In this document: piece by piece, positions 24,602 through 33,403 of the stretch
Layout: each line of letters opens with the position of its first letter
Position numbering within the stretch: the stretch's first letter is position 1
DNA from: an uncultured Bacilli bacterium
GTDB taxonomy: Bacteria; Bacillota_I; Bacilli_A; RF39; UBA660
Assembly (NCBI GenBank): GCA_910583945.1
Contig: CAJTYF010000008.1
Location: 1 to 49,798, forward strand
Reading direction: 5' to 3'
DNA: 49,798 nt
Program-made: the position numbers and the translations under genes
Notes under the pieces: model-generated
What the model was told of the DNA's origin: nothing
What the model saw: the letters and a program-made list of their open reading frames with translations, nothing else
Databases searched by the model: none

Positions 24602-25855
24602 TTAGGCTTGATTGGGAATAAACTCAAGTAAACGGCTTAAATCACCAAAGAGCGAAGCATTTTCAAGAATAAAACTTTGTATAGCCTCATTACTCATAAA
24701 TTTTTCTACCGCCGCACTTAAATCTTCTTGGGCAAAATCCTCAAGTTCGATAATAGGCTTGATAGTTTCTTTTTGAACCATTCCTTCAGTTTGATAAGAA
24801 AAATCAATGTGGATTGAACCATAAACCTCTCCATCCATTTCTAATTGAAAAGAGTAGTTCTTATCGTTTTGATGGAATGAAACCTTTCCCGTATAAGTTT
24901 TACCTTCCATTTTAATAGAATAGTGATAATCGTTATGATCATCTGTAATAAGTTGTAGGACATCACTTTGTTCCTTAAATTCAAAACCTAAAAAATCATG
25001 ATTAAAAGGTTTAGTATAAATTGAAAAATAACTAATCCCTGAATACTCTTCAATAAATTCTTCTCCATTGAATTCATTTAAAGATTCTCTAAAAGTCGTT
25101 TCATCCATTTGCATAAGACGACTCATACTCGTTACAAAAGCGTCATTCTTCATTTTCTCAACCAAAACAGTTGCTATTTCTTTAACATTTTTATCATCCA
25201 AAACTAAAATATTTTTATTCGCCGTAATCGTTTTGCCATGATAAGGGATTTTTTCCGTTTCAACTTTAAAATAGTCTTTCTTTAAAGCTTGCAAGAAAGC
25301 GTCTTCCATCGTATTTAAAACAATCTCTAAATCACTTTTATAATTTTTTAACCCATCAAAATTGAAAGTGTTCAGTTGTCCTTCCATAGGGACATGTATA
25401 AACTTTTCATAAAAGTTTTTCAATTGAAGATAGGCTTCTTTATTTTCCATATAAAGAAGAAGACTAATAAAATCTTTGTCCTTATATTTTAAGCCAATCT
25501 CTCCATTTAAAGCAAGCGTATCAAAATCATAAGCGTATTGGTAATTCAAAGCCATTTTATTTAATACATTTAAATACTTTTCTGTTTCATGATTTTGACT
25601 ATGCAAATCAGTTTTAATAGTAAACTGGCTTCCAAAAAAAGTAAAATCTTGAGGGACACTTTGAGATTGCTCAAGCAATAAAGCTTTAGACTCCTTAATC
25701 ACCGTATCGAATACTTTTTCGGGATCTCCCTTCTTAAATTTAAAAGCTAATAAACCAACGAGTAAAGTAGCTACAAAAAGAAACCCAAAGGTAAAGAAAA
25801 GAATTTTTTTCTTAGATTGAGCTGGTTCTCCCCATTGTTCCATATTATTATCCAT
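24602..25855 (-). CDS. Membrane-anchored extracellular protein, unknown function
   Basis: A 417-residue protein with a short cytosolic start, one membrane helix (about 18-41) and a large outer part. The outer part is beta-strand and acidic-helix rich (LNGEIGLKYKDKDFISLLLYME; FDTVIKESKALLLEQ), reminiscent of lipid-transfer or lipoprotein-carrier folds, but I recognise no family. Only the ATG with AAGGAG nine bases upstream is a strong start. It is monocistronic, convergent with the DUF2130 gene and divergent from priA. Confidence 0.62.
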   Translation of the reverse strand: MDNNMEQWGEPAQSKKKILFFTFGFLFVATLLVGLLAFKFKKGDPEKVFDTVIKESKALLLEQSQSVPQDFTFFGSQFTIKTDLHSQNHETEKYLNVLNKMALNYQYAYDFDTLALNGEIGLKYKDKDFISLLLYMENKEAYLQLKNFYEKFIHVPMEGQLNTFNFDGLKNYKSDLEIVLNTMEDAFLQALKKDYFKVETEKIPYHGKTITANKNILVLDDKNVKEIATVLVEKMKNDAFVTSMSRLMQMDETTFRESLNEFNGEEFIEEYSGISYFSIYTKPFNHDFLGFEFKEQSDVLQLITDDHNDYHYSIKMEGKTYTGKVSFHQNDKNYSFQLEMDGEVYGSIHIDFSYQTEGMVQKETIKPIIELEDFAQEDLSAAVEKFMSNEAIQSFILENASLFGDLSRLLEFIPNQA

Positions 25856-25962
25856 AAACTCAACTCCTTCATATTTGGATACACTACTATCATATCATAA
25901 ATAAAGAAAAATTTTCGTTATTTCATAAAGTTTTATATAAAAATGTTTTTACACTCAAAGTT

Positions 25963-25971
25963 TGCTATAAT
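25963..25971 (+). promoter_or_regulatory. Extended -10 promoter of priA
   Basis: TGC-TATAAT (25963-25971) with no good -35. The same GCTATAATA sequence recurs before rlmN (32358-32366) and the HTH regulator (37438-37446). AAAGGTGAT precedes the ATG of priA. Confidence 0.55.
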
Positions 25972-25988
25972 AAAAAAGGTGATTTAAA

Positions 25989-28160
25989 ATGTATGTAGAA
26001 GTGCTTCTAGAATTAAAAAACAAAAAAACAGACCAAACCTATACTTATGAAGTGCCTAAAGAATTAGAAAAAGAAATGACCATTGGCAAAAGAGTAGAAA
26101 TCCCTTTTAATAAAAGAACTTTAGAAGGCTTCGTTGTAGCGTTTAATCAAAATCCACCTAAAGAATACACGATTCAAAAAATAAATAAAATCTTAGATGA
26201 AGAAGTAGTGTTAAATGAAGAACTTTTAAAACTAGCATTTTTTATAAAAGAAAGTTGTCTATCGTCTTTATCAAACGCTATCAGCGTGATGCTTCCAAGC
26301 GCCTTAAAAGCAAGCATTAAAACCAACGTCAATAAAAAATACCAAACCTTATTAAAAATAGAGAAAATGGGCTTAAATCAAGTTAAAACCAAATCCCAAC
26401 AAGAAATTATAGAATACATTAGAAGTACCACTAAACCTTTAAAAAAAGAAGCCAACTTAATTTCTTCCTCAAGCGTTAAGACCTTATTAAAAAATGGAAT
26501 AATCAGTGAATACGAAGAAGAAATTTACCGTTTGGATGAAATAACGGTTTTAAAGGATACGAAAAAAAAATTAAATGAAGAACAACAACTTGTTTTTGAT
26601 ACCCTAAAAGAAAATTTAAACACCAATAAAAAATTTCTACTTCATGGCATCACTGGTTCTGGAAAAACAGAAATTTACATGCAAATCATAGAAGAAGTTT
26701 TAAAACGAAAACAAACAGGTTTAATTCTAGTTCCTGAAATTAGTTTAACCCCTCAATTTATTAGAAATTTTAAAGCCCGTTTTGATCACATCGCGGTTTT
26801 ACATAGTGGTTTATCCGATGGAGAAAAATACGATGAATGGCGTAAAATTGTGAGAAACGAAGTAAACATTGTAATTGGAGCTAGAAGTGCAATCTTTGCC
26901 CCTTTAAACAACTTAGGCATGATTATTATTGATGAAGAACATTCCGATTCCTATAAACAAGAAAACAGTCCAAGATATAACGCCATTGACATCGCTGAGT
27001 GGAGAAGCGATTATCATAACATTCCATTATTATTAGGAAGCGCAACACCCACTCTTGAAAAAATGGCAAGAGCTTCTAAAAATTTGTATCAGCTTTTAAA
27101 ATTGAACCATCGTGTGAACAAAGGACCTTTACCCCATTGTGAAATCGTAGATATGGCAAGTGAAATAAAAAAAGGTAATTTTTACTTTAGTGAAACATTA
27201 AAAACTGAAATTGAAGCCGCCATCAGTCGAAGTGAACAAATTATCCTTCTTTTAAACCGAAGAGGATTTTCTACAACCATAACATGCGGAAACTGTGGGT
27301 TCACTTATAAATGTCCTCATTGCGATATCACATTAACCTATCACAAAACAAGCAACGCTTTAAGATGTCATTATTGTGGTTACAAAACTTTAAAAAAAGA
27401 AGTCTGTCCAAATTGTAAAGAAACGCTTGATTTTTATGGTGTTGGAACAGAAAAAATAGAAGAACTGTTACATAAAGAATTTGATAATGTGCGTGTACTT
27501 AGAATGGATACCGATACCACTCGCCGCAAAAACAGTTACGATGGGATGATTGAGGCTTTTAAAAATCAGGAGTATGACATTTTATTGGGAACTCAAATGG
27601 TAAGCAAAGGTCACGATTTCTCTTTAGTTTCGGTAGTAGGAATTTTAAATGCAGACACGACGCTAAACTTACCAGACTTTAGAAGTGGTGAAAGAACTTT
27701 TGATTTACTCTATCAAGCATCAGGACGTGCGGGGAGAAAAGATACTTTAGGCACCGTCGTCCTCCAAACATTCAATAAAGACAATTTTATTTTAAAATGT
27801 GTGAGTGAACAAGATTACGATAAATTCTATTATTATGAAATGAACATTCGAAAAAAATTAAAATACCCCCCATACTATTTTTTAGTCAGTCTTAAAATAA
27901 CCAGTAAGTCGTATGAAGAAGCCAGTAAAGAATCAATAAATGCCGCCAATTTTTTAAGAAATAATTTAAATAGTACTACTATTATTTTGGGTCCTACCAC
28001 CGCAAATATCTTTAAAGTAAACAACATTTATCGATTTAATATCATTATAAAATATCGCTTTGACGAAAAATTAAAACCCACTCTAAAAGAATTAGATAAA
28101 CTTTTTATCCTAAACAACAAAGTCAATCTAGAAATTGACTTTAATCCTTTAAATATCTGA
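25989..28160 (+). CDS. priA: Primosomal protein N' (replication restart helicase PriA)
   Basis: A 723-residue helicase that reloads the replisome at stalled forks. The N-terminal 3'-DNA-binding domain (about 1-105) is followed by the helicase core: Walker A GITGSGKT (220-227), DEEH box (Asp315), LLGSATPT. A zinc-binding insert with four Cys pairs (CGNCG, CPHC, CHYCG, CPNC; about 434-477) is intact, and GTQMVSKGHDF and QASGRAGR close the core. Slightly short but complete. In Firmicutes priA is usually followed by def and fmt; here fmt is found about 1.1 kb further on, and def is missing. Confidence 0.96.
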   Translation: MYVEVLLELKNKKTDQTYTYEVPKELEKEMTIGKRVEIPFNKRTLEGFVVAFNQNPPKEYTIQKINKILDEEVVLNEELLKLAFFIKESCLSSLSNAISVMLPSALKASIKTNVNKKYQTLLKIEKMGLNQVKTKSQQEIIEYIRSTTKPLKKEANLISSSSVKTLLKNGIISEYEEEIYRLDEITVLKDTKKKLNEEQQLVFDTLKENLNTNKKFLLHGITGSGKTEIYMQIIEEVLKRKQTGLILVPEISLTPQFIRNFKARFDHIAVLHSGLSDGEKYDEWRKIVRNEVNIVIGARSAIFAPLNNLGMIIIDEEHSDSYKQENSPRYNAIDIAEWRSDYHNIPLLLGSATPTLEKMARASKNLYQLLKLNHRVNKGPLPHCEIVDMASEIKKGNFYFSETLKTEIEAAISRSEQIILLLNRRGFSTTITCGNCGFTYKCPHCDITLTYHKTSNALRCHYCGYKTLKKEVCPNCKETLDFYGVGTEKIEELLHKEFDNVRVLRMDTDTTRRKNSYDGMIEAFKNQEYDILLGTQMVSKGHDFSLVSVVGILNADTTLNLPDFRSGERTFDLLYQASGRAGRKDTLGTVVLQTFNKDNFILKCVSEQDYDKFYYYEMNIRKKLKYPPYYFLVSLKITSKSYEEASKESINAANFLRNNLNSTTIILGPTTANIFKVNNIYRFNIIIKYRFDEKLKPTLKELDKLFILNNKVNLEIDFNPLNI

Positions 28161-28163
28161 GAT

Positions 28164-28192
28164 TTGACAATCAAGAGTATGTATGATAGCAT
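28164..28192 (+). promoter_or_regulatory. Promoter of the transglutaminase-like gene
   Basis: A perfect TTGACA at 28164-28169, 17 bases, then TAGCAT (28187-28192, four of six). It begins three bases after the priA stop, so the accessory gene is transcribed separately. Confidence 0.6.
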
Positions 28193-28217
28193 AAGCGGAA
28201 AAAAGGGGTTATTGGTT

Positions 28218-29042
28218 ATGGAATATAATGTATTTAAGATAATAAATTCATCTATGAGTTTTAAGAGTTATAATAAAATGTTAAAATTTTTGCCAATTGG
28301 TGCGTATTTAAATGCACTGAGTCTGGCGGTAAATATTAATTTGGGTTCAATATATTCTATTATGTGGATAATTATTCCAATAATGATATTAAATTTTAAT
28401 GTGGCTTATACAAAAGACGTATTAGCGGTTAGAGAAATTTATGAAGACTTTATTAAGAATTATGCGAAATTAAATAAAATGTTTGATTTATCAGATCCAG
28501 TTCAAATTTATACAATGTTTCACTATTTACTTTGGAAAGGTTATTTATCTAAAGATAAATCTTTTACATTTTCAACAGAAAGAGCAAAAGAAATAGGGTA
28601 TTTAGATGGAGCTAATGTTATTACTGGAACCTCTATTTGTCGTCAAATCGCTCTGATGCTTAGAGATATTCTAATTCAGGAAGGCATTTCTTCAGGAGCT
28701 TTGGGAGTATATGACAAGCCACCAACCATAGATATTTCATTTTTGGATGAGTCAAAATATAGTAAAGAAGAATTATTAGATAGTATTAATAAAATAACAA
28801 ATTCTGAAAGTTTTGATTATGCAATGGAAGTATTAAAAACAAATACGAGTATTGAAATAAAACCTCATCGAAAAGATATATTGGATTTAATAAATTCGCT
28901 TAGAGGGAATCATTGTATTACATTTGCTTCTAAAAATGAAAAAAATTATTTTTTAGACCCTACTCAAGGTTATATTTATCGAATGAGAGAAGATAAAAAC
29001 TTTATAAAGAAAAATATGATAAAGAACTTCCAATTCATTTAA
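28218..29042 (+). CDS. Membrane-anchored transglutaminase-like protein, frameshifted
   Basis: The start at ATG 28218 is set by AAAGGGG nine bases upstream. Two hydrophobic segments (about 25-44 and 46-63) anchor it. The soluble part has a candidate Cys-His-Asp triad of the transglutaminase/papain-like fold: Cys141 in TGTSICRQIALMLRD, His232 in GNHCITF and Asp247 in FLDPTQG. The His-Asp spacing and the D-P-T-x-G ending are typical. The frame ends at 29042, but the next ~210 bases encode matching protein in another register; one extra A in the A5 run at 29010-29014 restores a 344-residue protein. It occupies the slot where def often lies. Assignment rests on motifs only. Confidence 0.55.
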   Translation: MEYNVFKIINSSMSFKSYNKMLKFLPIGAYLNALSLAVNINLGSIYSIMWIIIPIMILNFNVAYTKDVLAVREIYEDFIKNYAKLNKMFDLSDPVQIYTMFHYLLWKGYLSKDKSFTFSTERAKEIGYLDGANVITGTSICRQIALMLRDILIQEGISSGALGVYDKPPTIDISFLDESKYSKEELLDSINKITNSESFDYAMEVLKTNTSIEIKPHRKDILDLINSLRGNHCITFASKNEKNYFLDPTQGYIYRMREDKNFIKKNMIKNFQFI

Positions 29043-29251
29043 TAGGTTCGTTAGGTAATAATGAAAAAAAAGTTTTCATTGATATGATCAAAAATATAAA
29101 AAAATACCCAAATATTTCTTTAGAAGAAGAACAACAATTTGTTAAAACAACTTTAGATATTTGTAATAATAATGTGGATGTCTTTGAACATTTTTATAAC
29201 GAAAACTGTGAGTTATACAATGAAATTGCGAGTAGAATTTTAAAACTTTGA
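29015..29251 (+). pseudogene. Out-of-frame 3' end of the transglutaminase-like gene
   Basis: After the A5 run at 29010-29014 this register reads YDKELPIHLIGSLGNNEKK, continues through a charged helical domain and ends at TGA 29249-29251. It has no start codon or ribosome site of its own. One added A joins it to the upstream frame with total length divisible by three. Confidence 0.6.
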
Positions 29252-29286
29252 TATGAAAAAGATTAACTATACTTTTTCTTTTTTTT

Positions 29287-29295
29287 TGGTAAAAT
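29287..29295 (+). promoter_or_regulatory. Extended -10 promoter of fmt
   Basis: TGG-TAAAAT (29287-29295), an extended -10, follows a T-rich tract. AGGTGAT (29302-29308) is the ribosome site. Confidence 0.4.
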
Positions 29296-29312
29296 CTTAT
29301 TAGGTGATGATT

Positions 29313-30251
29313 ATGAAAAATTTAAAAGTTATATTTATGGGAACTCCAGACTTTGCTGTTCCTATTTTAACGGAATTGATAGACAAGACAGAAGTTGTAT
29401 TAGTTGTAACCCAACCTGATAAATTAGTGGGTAGAAAACAAATTTTAACCCCATCTCCCATAAAAAAACTAGCTTTAGAGAATAATATTCCTGTTTTTCA
29501 ACCGATAAAAATACGAGAAGACTATGAAAGAATATTGAATACAGAGGCAGATATTATTATTACTTGTGCCTATGGTCAAATCATTCCTAAAATTATTTTA
29601 GATTATCCAAGGTTAAAATGCATCAATGTACATGCCTCTCTCTTACCTAAATATCGAGGTGGGGCTCCTATTCATTGGTGTTTAATAAATGGTGAAGAAA
29701 AAACAGGGGTTACGATTATGTATATGGCTGAAAAAATGGATAACGGGGACATCATTTCTCAAAAAGAATATCAAATAGAAGCGAGTGATAATGTAGGGAC
29801 ACTTCATGAAAAGTTAAGTATAATTGGTGCAAATCTATTAATTGAAACTTTACCAAGTATTCTAAATGAAACCAATAAAAGAATCAAACAAAATGAGTCT
29901 GAAGTCACTTATGCCTATAATATCAAAAGAGAAGAAGAACGATTAGACTTTAATAAGAAAGGAATAGAAATTTTAAATAAAATTCGTGGCTTAAACCCTT
30001 GGCCTTTAGCCAACTTTCTTTTAAATGGTCAAGAATATAAAGTAATAGAGGCAAGCTTTGTAAAAAAAGAGACACAAGAGAGCGTTAGTAAAATTATTGA
30101 AATTACGAAACAAACATTTGGCATAGCCTGTCAAGATGGAATCCTTTACATTGAAAAAATAAAACCTTTTGGTAAAAAAGAAATGAAAATAAAAGAATAT
30201 TTAAATGGCGTAAATAAAGAAGAATTATTAAATCAAATAGTAAATGAGTAG
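29313..30251 (+). CDS. fmt: Methionyl-tRNA formyltransferase
   Basis: A 312-residue enzyme that formylates Met-tRNA for translation initiation using 10-formyltetrahydrofolate. KVIFMGTPDFAVPIL opens the Rossmann domain. NVHASLLPKYRGGAPI holds the SLLP signature with catalytic Asn/His, and MDNGDII gives the catalytic Asp region. The C-terminal OB domain starts near residue 205. Of three start options (GTG 29304, ATG 29307, ATG 29313) the last is best spaced from AGGTGAT and gives the usual MKNLKVIFMG opening. The usual partner def is not beside it. Confidence 0.95.
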   Translation: MKNLKVIFMGTPDFAVPILTELIDKTEVVLVVTQPDKLVGRKQILTPSPIKKLALENNIPVFQPIKIREDYERILNTEADIIITCAYGQIIPKIILDYPRLKCINVHASLLPKYRGGAPIHWCLINGEEKTGVTIMYMAEKMDNGDIISQKEYQIEASDNVGTLHEKLSIIGANLLIETLPSILNETNKRIKQNESEVTYAYNIKREEERLDFNKKGIEILNKIRGLNPWPLANFLLNGQEYKVIEASFVKKETQESVSKIIEITKQTFGIACQDGILYIEKIKPFGKKEMKIKEYLNGVNKEELLNQIVNE

Positions 30252-30261
30252 GATTAAGAAT

Positions 30262-30717
30262 ATGTTTAATGAAATAATGAAAAATTTAGAGGACCAGTTA
30301 CCGAGGAAAGAAATCGAAAAACTTAAAAATAAAGAACTTCATCTAGGAATTTTTAGTGAACCATTTTTAACGTATATGTTAGAGGGAAAGAAAACCATTG
30401 AATCGCGAATAACAAAAAATAAAGTGAGTCCTTATCAAAAAATAACCAAGGAGGATGTCGTTTTTATAAAAAAATCAAGTGGTCCAGTTCTAGGCTTTTT
30501 CACAATAAAAGAGGTGTTATTTTTCGATTTAGCAACAACACCTATAGAAACAATAAAAGAAAACTATAACAAACAACTTTGTGTGGATGAAACATTTTGG
30601 AAAAACAAAAGTTCAAGCCGTTATGCCACTTTAATGATCATTGATAAACTGATTAAATTAAAATCATTTTCCATCCCCAAAAAAGGGATGCAAACATGGA
30701 TCAAATTAAAAAAATAG
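30262..30717 (+). CDS. ASCH/PUA-like domain protein
   Basis: A 151-residue cytosolic protein. GIFSEPFLTYMLEGKKTIES resembles the ASCH opening, where a G-K-K-T-x-E-x-R motif lies at the mouth of a putative RNA-binding cleft. KEDVVFIKKSSGPVLGFFTI supplies the following strands, and a small helical end completes it. AGGA at 30250-30253 fits ATG 30262; an earlier ATG at 30244 overlaps fmt by eight bases but has no ribosome site. ASCH proteins are tied to RNA metabolism or nucleotide hydrolysis in a few cases. It occupies the slot where rsmB often sits. Confidence 0.55.
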   Translation: MFNEIMKNLEDQLPRKEIEKLKNKELHLGIFSEPFLTYMLEGKKTIESRITKNKVSPYQKITKEDVVFIKKSSGPVLGFFTIKEVLFFDLATTPIETIKENYNKQLCVDETFWKNKSSSRYATLMIIDKLIKLKSFSIPKKGMQTWIKLKK

Positions 30718-30740
30718 GAAAAGGATGAGAAAAATGAGTG

Positions 30741-31307
30741 ATGAACAATATATTGATAGAGCAATACAAATTAGTACAAAAAGGCGGAACGAGTTCTGTT
30801 TTTGTATAAGCTATTCATTGGTTGATAAATGCGGGAATCGTAAATTCATGTGTGAAAACAAAAATAGGTATTCCTTTAAAAATGTATGAAGAATTAGATT
30901 CTTTTAAACTTTACATGAATGTTGTGGGTTTATTAACAAACTTAAGTGAATTTCCCATCTATTTAATAAAAAATAGGGAAGCCGTAAATGAAATGATAAT
31001 CGGAATGCTTACAGAAAATTATGTAGCGTGTGCCTTAAAACAAAATGGCTTAAATCCAAATTATTGGCAAAATGAATACGATAGTAAAATTGATTTTATT
31101 TTACAAACGGAAAAAAGTAGTATTAGTCCAATAGAAGTAAAATCAAGTACGCATGTAAAATCTCGAAGTTTAAATAATTATATAAAAGAATATCACCCTA
31201 ATTATGCCATTCGAATTTCTGAACGAAACTTTGGTTTTAAAAATAATATAAAATCAGTTCCTTTATATGCTGTTTTTGGTATTGGGAAAATAGAAAGAGA
31301 GAAATAA
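30741..31307 (+). pseudogene. Remnant of a DUF4143 (AAA-14) ATPase gene
   Basis: The C-terminal DUF4143 half of an AAA-14 type ATPase survives: HWLINAGIVNSCVKT, DSFKLYMNVVGLL, MLTENYVACALKQ, YWQNEYDSKIDFILQ and the nuclease-like SPIEVKSST. The ATPase half (Walker motifs) is missing, and an in-frame TAA at 30807-30809 separates the remaining parts. An intact open frame exists only from 30822. An unrelated 51-residue frame with a ribosome site (ATG 30734) runs across the left edge, suggesting a recombination junction near 30770. Intact homologues are about 400 residues. Function is lost. Confidence 0.72.
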
Positions 31308-31311
31308 AAAA

Positions 31312-31866
31312 ATGAAAAGTAATTATTTATTAATTCATGGAAGTTTTGGAAATCCATTTGTGAATTGGTTTCCTTATTTAAGAAAAGAAATAGAAAATAG
31401 AAATTTAGAAGTTTATACGCCTGATTTTCCAACAGGAGTGGGTTATCAAAATTATGAAAATTGGTCAAAGTTATTAAAAACGTATGTCGAGACCAATATT
31501 TTAAACGAAAATACCATTATATTTGCCCATTCCATTGCTCCAATCTTTATTTGTAAGTTCTTAATTGAAAATAAAATAAAAGTAAAACGATTGGTGTTTG
31601 TTTGTGGATTCAATAATTATCTTGGAATTGATAAAGATTATGATGCAGTCAATGAAAGTATGTATTTTGATTACCTTGAAAACATTAAAAAGTATTGCCA
31701 AGATATTATTTGTTTCTATTCCGATAATGATCCATATGTTAAATATGAAGCGGAAAAAGAATTTGCTGATACCATTACTGAAAATCAAATTTTGATTCGG
31801 GGAGGGGGGCACTTAAATTCGGAGAGTGGCTATACAGAATTTCCTGAATTACTTAAATATATATAA
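31312..31866 (+). CDS. Alpha/beta hydrolase, RBBP9/YdeN-like serine hydrolase
   Basis: A 184-residue hydrolase of the RBBP9/YdeN family. LLIHGSFGNPFVNWF is the oxyanion region. The nucleophile is in FAHSIAP, with Ala in place of the first Gly of GxSxG. The acid is in YSDNDPYV and the catalytic His in GGGHLNSESG, all in family order. Cytosolic, no signal peptide. It lies five bases after the DUF4143 remnant. The codons before the catalytic His contain G4-A-G6, itself slippage-prone. Substrate unknown. Confidence 0.82.
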   Translation: MKSNYLLIHGSFGNPFVNWFPYLRKEIENRNLEVYTPDFPTGVGYQNYENWSKLLKTYVETNILNENTIIFAHSIAPIFICKFLIENKIKVKRLVFVCGFNNYLGIDKDYDAVNESMYFDYLENIKKYCQDIICFYSDNDPYVKYEAEKEFADTITENQILIRGGGHLNSESGYTEFPELLKYI

Positions 31867-31941
31867 TATAAATTTAGATGTCTAACAAGAGAAAAAGCAT
31901 TTATCAAGCGCTAAAAAGTAAAAAATATGTAAAATGAAAGT

Positions 31942-32339
31942 ATGAAGAAAATGAAAAAAATATTTATTAGAGTTGGAGTAATAATCGTATTAATAAGTTT
32001 GTTTATTCCAGTAAAGAAAGACATCCCCTCTGAATATTTATGCCAATGTTTTTATGATTCGTATGAAATATATAAAGCTCCCTTATATACTTATGTTAAA
32101 AAATATACGTATCAGCTAAACGATAATAATGAAGCAATACCAGATGAAACCATAAAAAAATTTTTTTGGTGGCCCATGAATGATTGGAAAAAAATAAACA
32201 GTTTTGTTATAGGTGCTCCTTTAGCAATAAATGATAAAAACATGAATACAACGAATTCTTAGAAAGAATAGCTCTAGTTTTCTCAACATACATCGTTTTT
32301 TCGATAAATTTAGACACCATCAACTTTTGTTCGCAATAG
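31942..32339 (+). pseudogene. Small membrane-anchored protein gene, frameshifted
   Basis: The first 106 codons (31942-32262) encode a protein with one N-terminal membrane helix (about 8-24) and a Tyr/Lys-rich exterior with WWPMNDWKK. The stop at 32260-32262 follows a change of register: after the A5 run at 32236-32240 another frame continues as HEYNEFLERIALVFSTYIVF to TAG 32337-32339. One added A makes a 132-residue protein. No family recognised, and the ribosome site is weak. Confidence 0.42.
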
Positions 32340-32365
32340 ACGACTCTATAAAATTTTGCTATAAT
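32337..32365 (+). promoter_or_regulatory. Promoter of the rlmN-prpC-prkC-rsgA-rpe operon
   Basis: TAGACG (32337-32342, four of six), 17 bases, then TGC-extended perfect TATAAT (32360-32365). It lies directly before rlmN, so the signalling operon is transcribed apart from fmt. Confidence 0.65.
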
Positions 32366-32380
32366 AGTTATGGTGAATTT

Positions 32381-33403
32381 ATGAATAATATTTATGGCAT
32401 GACCCGAGAAGAATTAGAAAATTATTTTCTAATCAATAACGAAAAAAAATTTAAAGCCTTACAAGTTTTTGAATGGTTGTATCAAAAAAAAGAAACAAAC
32501 ATAAACAATTTTACCAATTTAAAAAAAGAACTTAGAGAAAAAATTGAATCCAATTTTTCTTTTACCATGCCTAAAATTATTCGAATCGAAAAAGATACAT
32601 TAACCAGAAAATATTTATTTGAACTTTCTGATAAGAACTATATAGAAAGCGTCATTATGTTTCATGATTATGGCATAAGCATTTGTGTATCCAGTCAAGT
32701 GGGCTGTAACATGGGATGCCGTTTTTGTGAATCAGGGAGACTAAAAAAAGTAAGAAACTTAGAAACTTTTGAAATCGTAAGCCAACTCCTTTTAATTGAA
32801 GACGACCTTAAATTGCGCATTTCTTCCGTCGTGATTATGGGAATCGGTGAACCTTTAGATAATTACAAAAACATCGTTAAATTTATTAAAATCATCAACG
32901 ATGCTAAAGGACTAGCCATTGGCATCCGGCACATTACGCTCTCAACAAGTGGCTTAGTACCTAAAATTTATGATTTAATGGATGAAGAATTAGGCATAAA
33001 CCTTGCCATCTCCTTACATGCTCCTAATGATGAAATAAGAAACCAAATTATGAAAGTAAATGAAGTGTATAATATAAGTCAATTACTTGACTCAGTAAAA
33101 GACTATATTGCACATACTAATAGACGAGTAACCATAGAATATGTTATGCTTAAAGGGATAAATGATAGTAAGACGTGTGCCATAGAGCTTGCTGAAAAAT
33201 TAAAAGGAATGAACATTTATGTGAATTTAATTCCATATAACGAAACCAATCATTTAGAGTTTAAAAAAAGTGAAAATCAAACGATAAGTGAATTTTGTAA
33301 AACTTTAAAAGAATTAGGAATCAATGTCACCATTCGTAAAGAATTTGGAAGCAAAATATCAGCAGCATGCGGTCAACTTAGAAGCAAAGAGGTGGGCTTA
33401 TGA
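32381..33403 (+). CDS. rlmN: Dual-specificity 23S rRNA/tRNA C2-adenine methyltransferase RlmN
   Basis: A 340-residue radical-SAM enzyme that methylates A2503 of 23S rRNA and A37 of some tRNAs. The Fe-S cluster cysteines lie in CNMGCRFCESG; GIGEPLDNY is the next radical-SAM element, and ISAACGQLR holds the C-terminal catalytic Cys. The start is ATG 32381 with GGTGA just upstream. An upstream TTG in the same frame overlaps the promoter and is rejected. The stop overlaps prpC by four bases (ATGA), as in the Bacillus operon. Confidence 0.95.
   Translation: MNNIYGMTREELENYFLINNEKKFKALQVFEWLYQKKETNINNFTNLKKELREKIESNFSFTMPKIIRIEKDTLTRKYLFELSDKNYIESVIMFHDYGISICVSSQVGCNMGCRFCESGRLKKVRNLETFEIVSQLLLIEDDLKLRISSVVIMGIGEPLDNYKNIVKFIKIINDAKGLAIGIRHITLSTSGLVPKIYDLMDEELGINLAISLHAPNDEIRNQIMKVNEVYNISQLLDSVKDYIAHTNRRVTIEYVMLKGINDSKTCAIELAEKLKGMNIYVNLIPYNETNHLEFKKSENQTISEFCKTLKELGINVTIRKEFGSKISAACGQLRSKEVGL

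Noticed and set aside
28164..28217. Upstream TTG start of the transglutaminase-like gene
   Set aside because: The TTG is part of a perfect TTGACA -35 element; ATG 28218 has a proper ribosome site.
32327..32380. Longer N-terminus of rlmN from TTG 32327
   Set aside because: It would overlap the promoter (TATAAT 32360-32365); ATG 32381 gives the normal family start.
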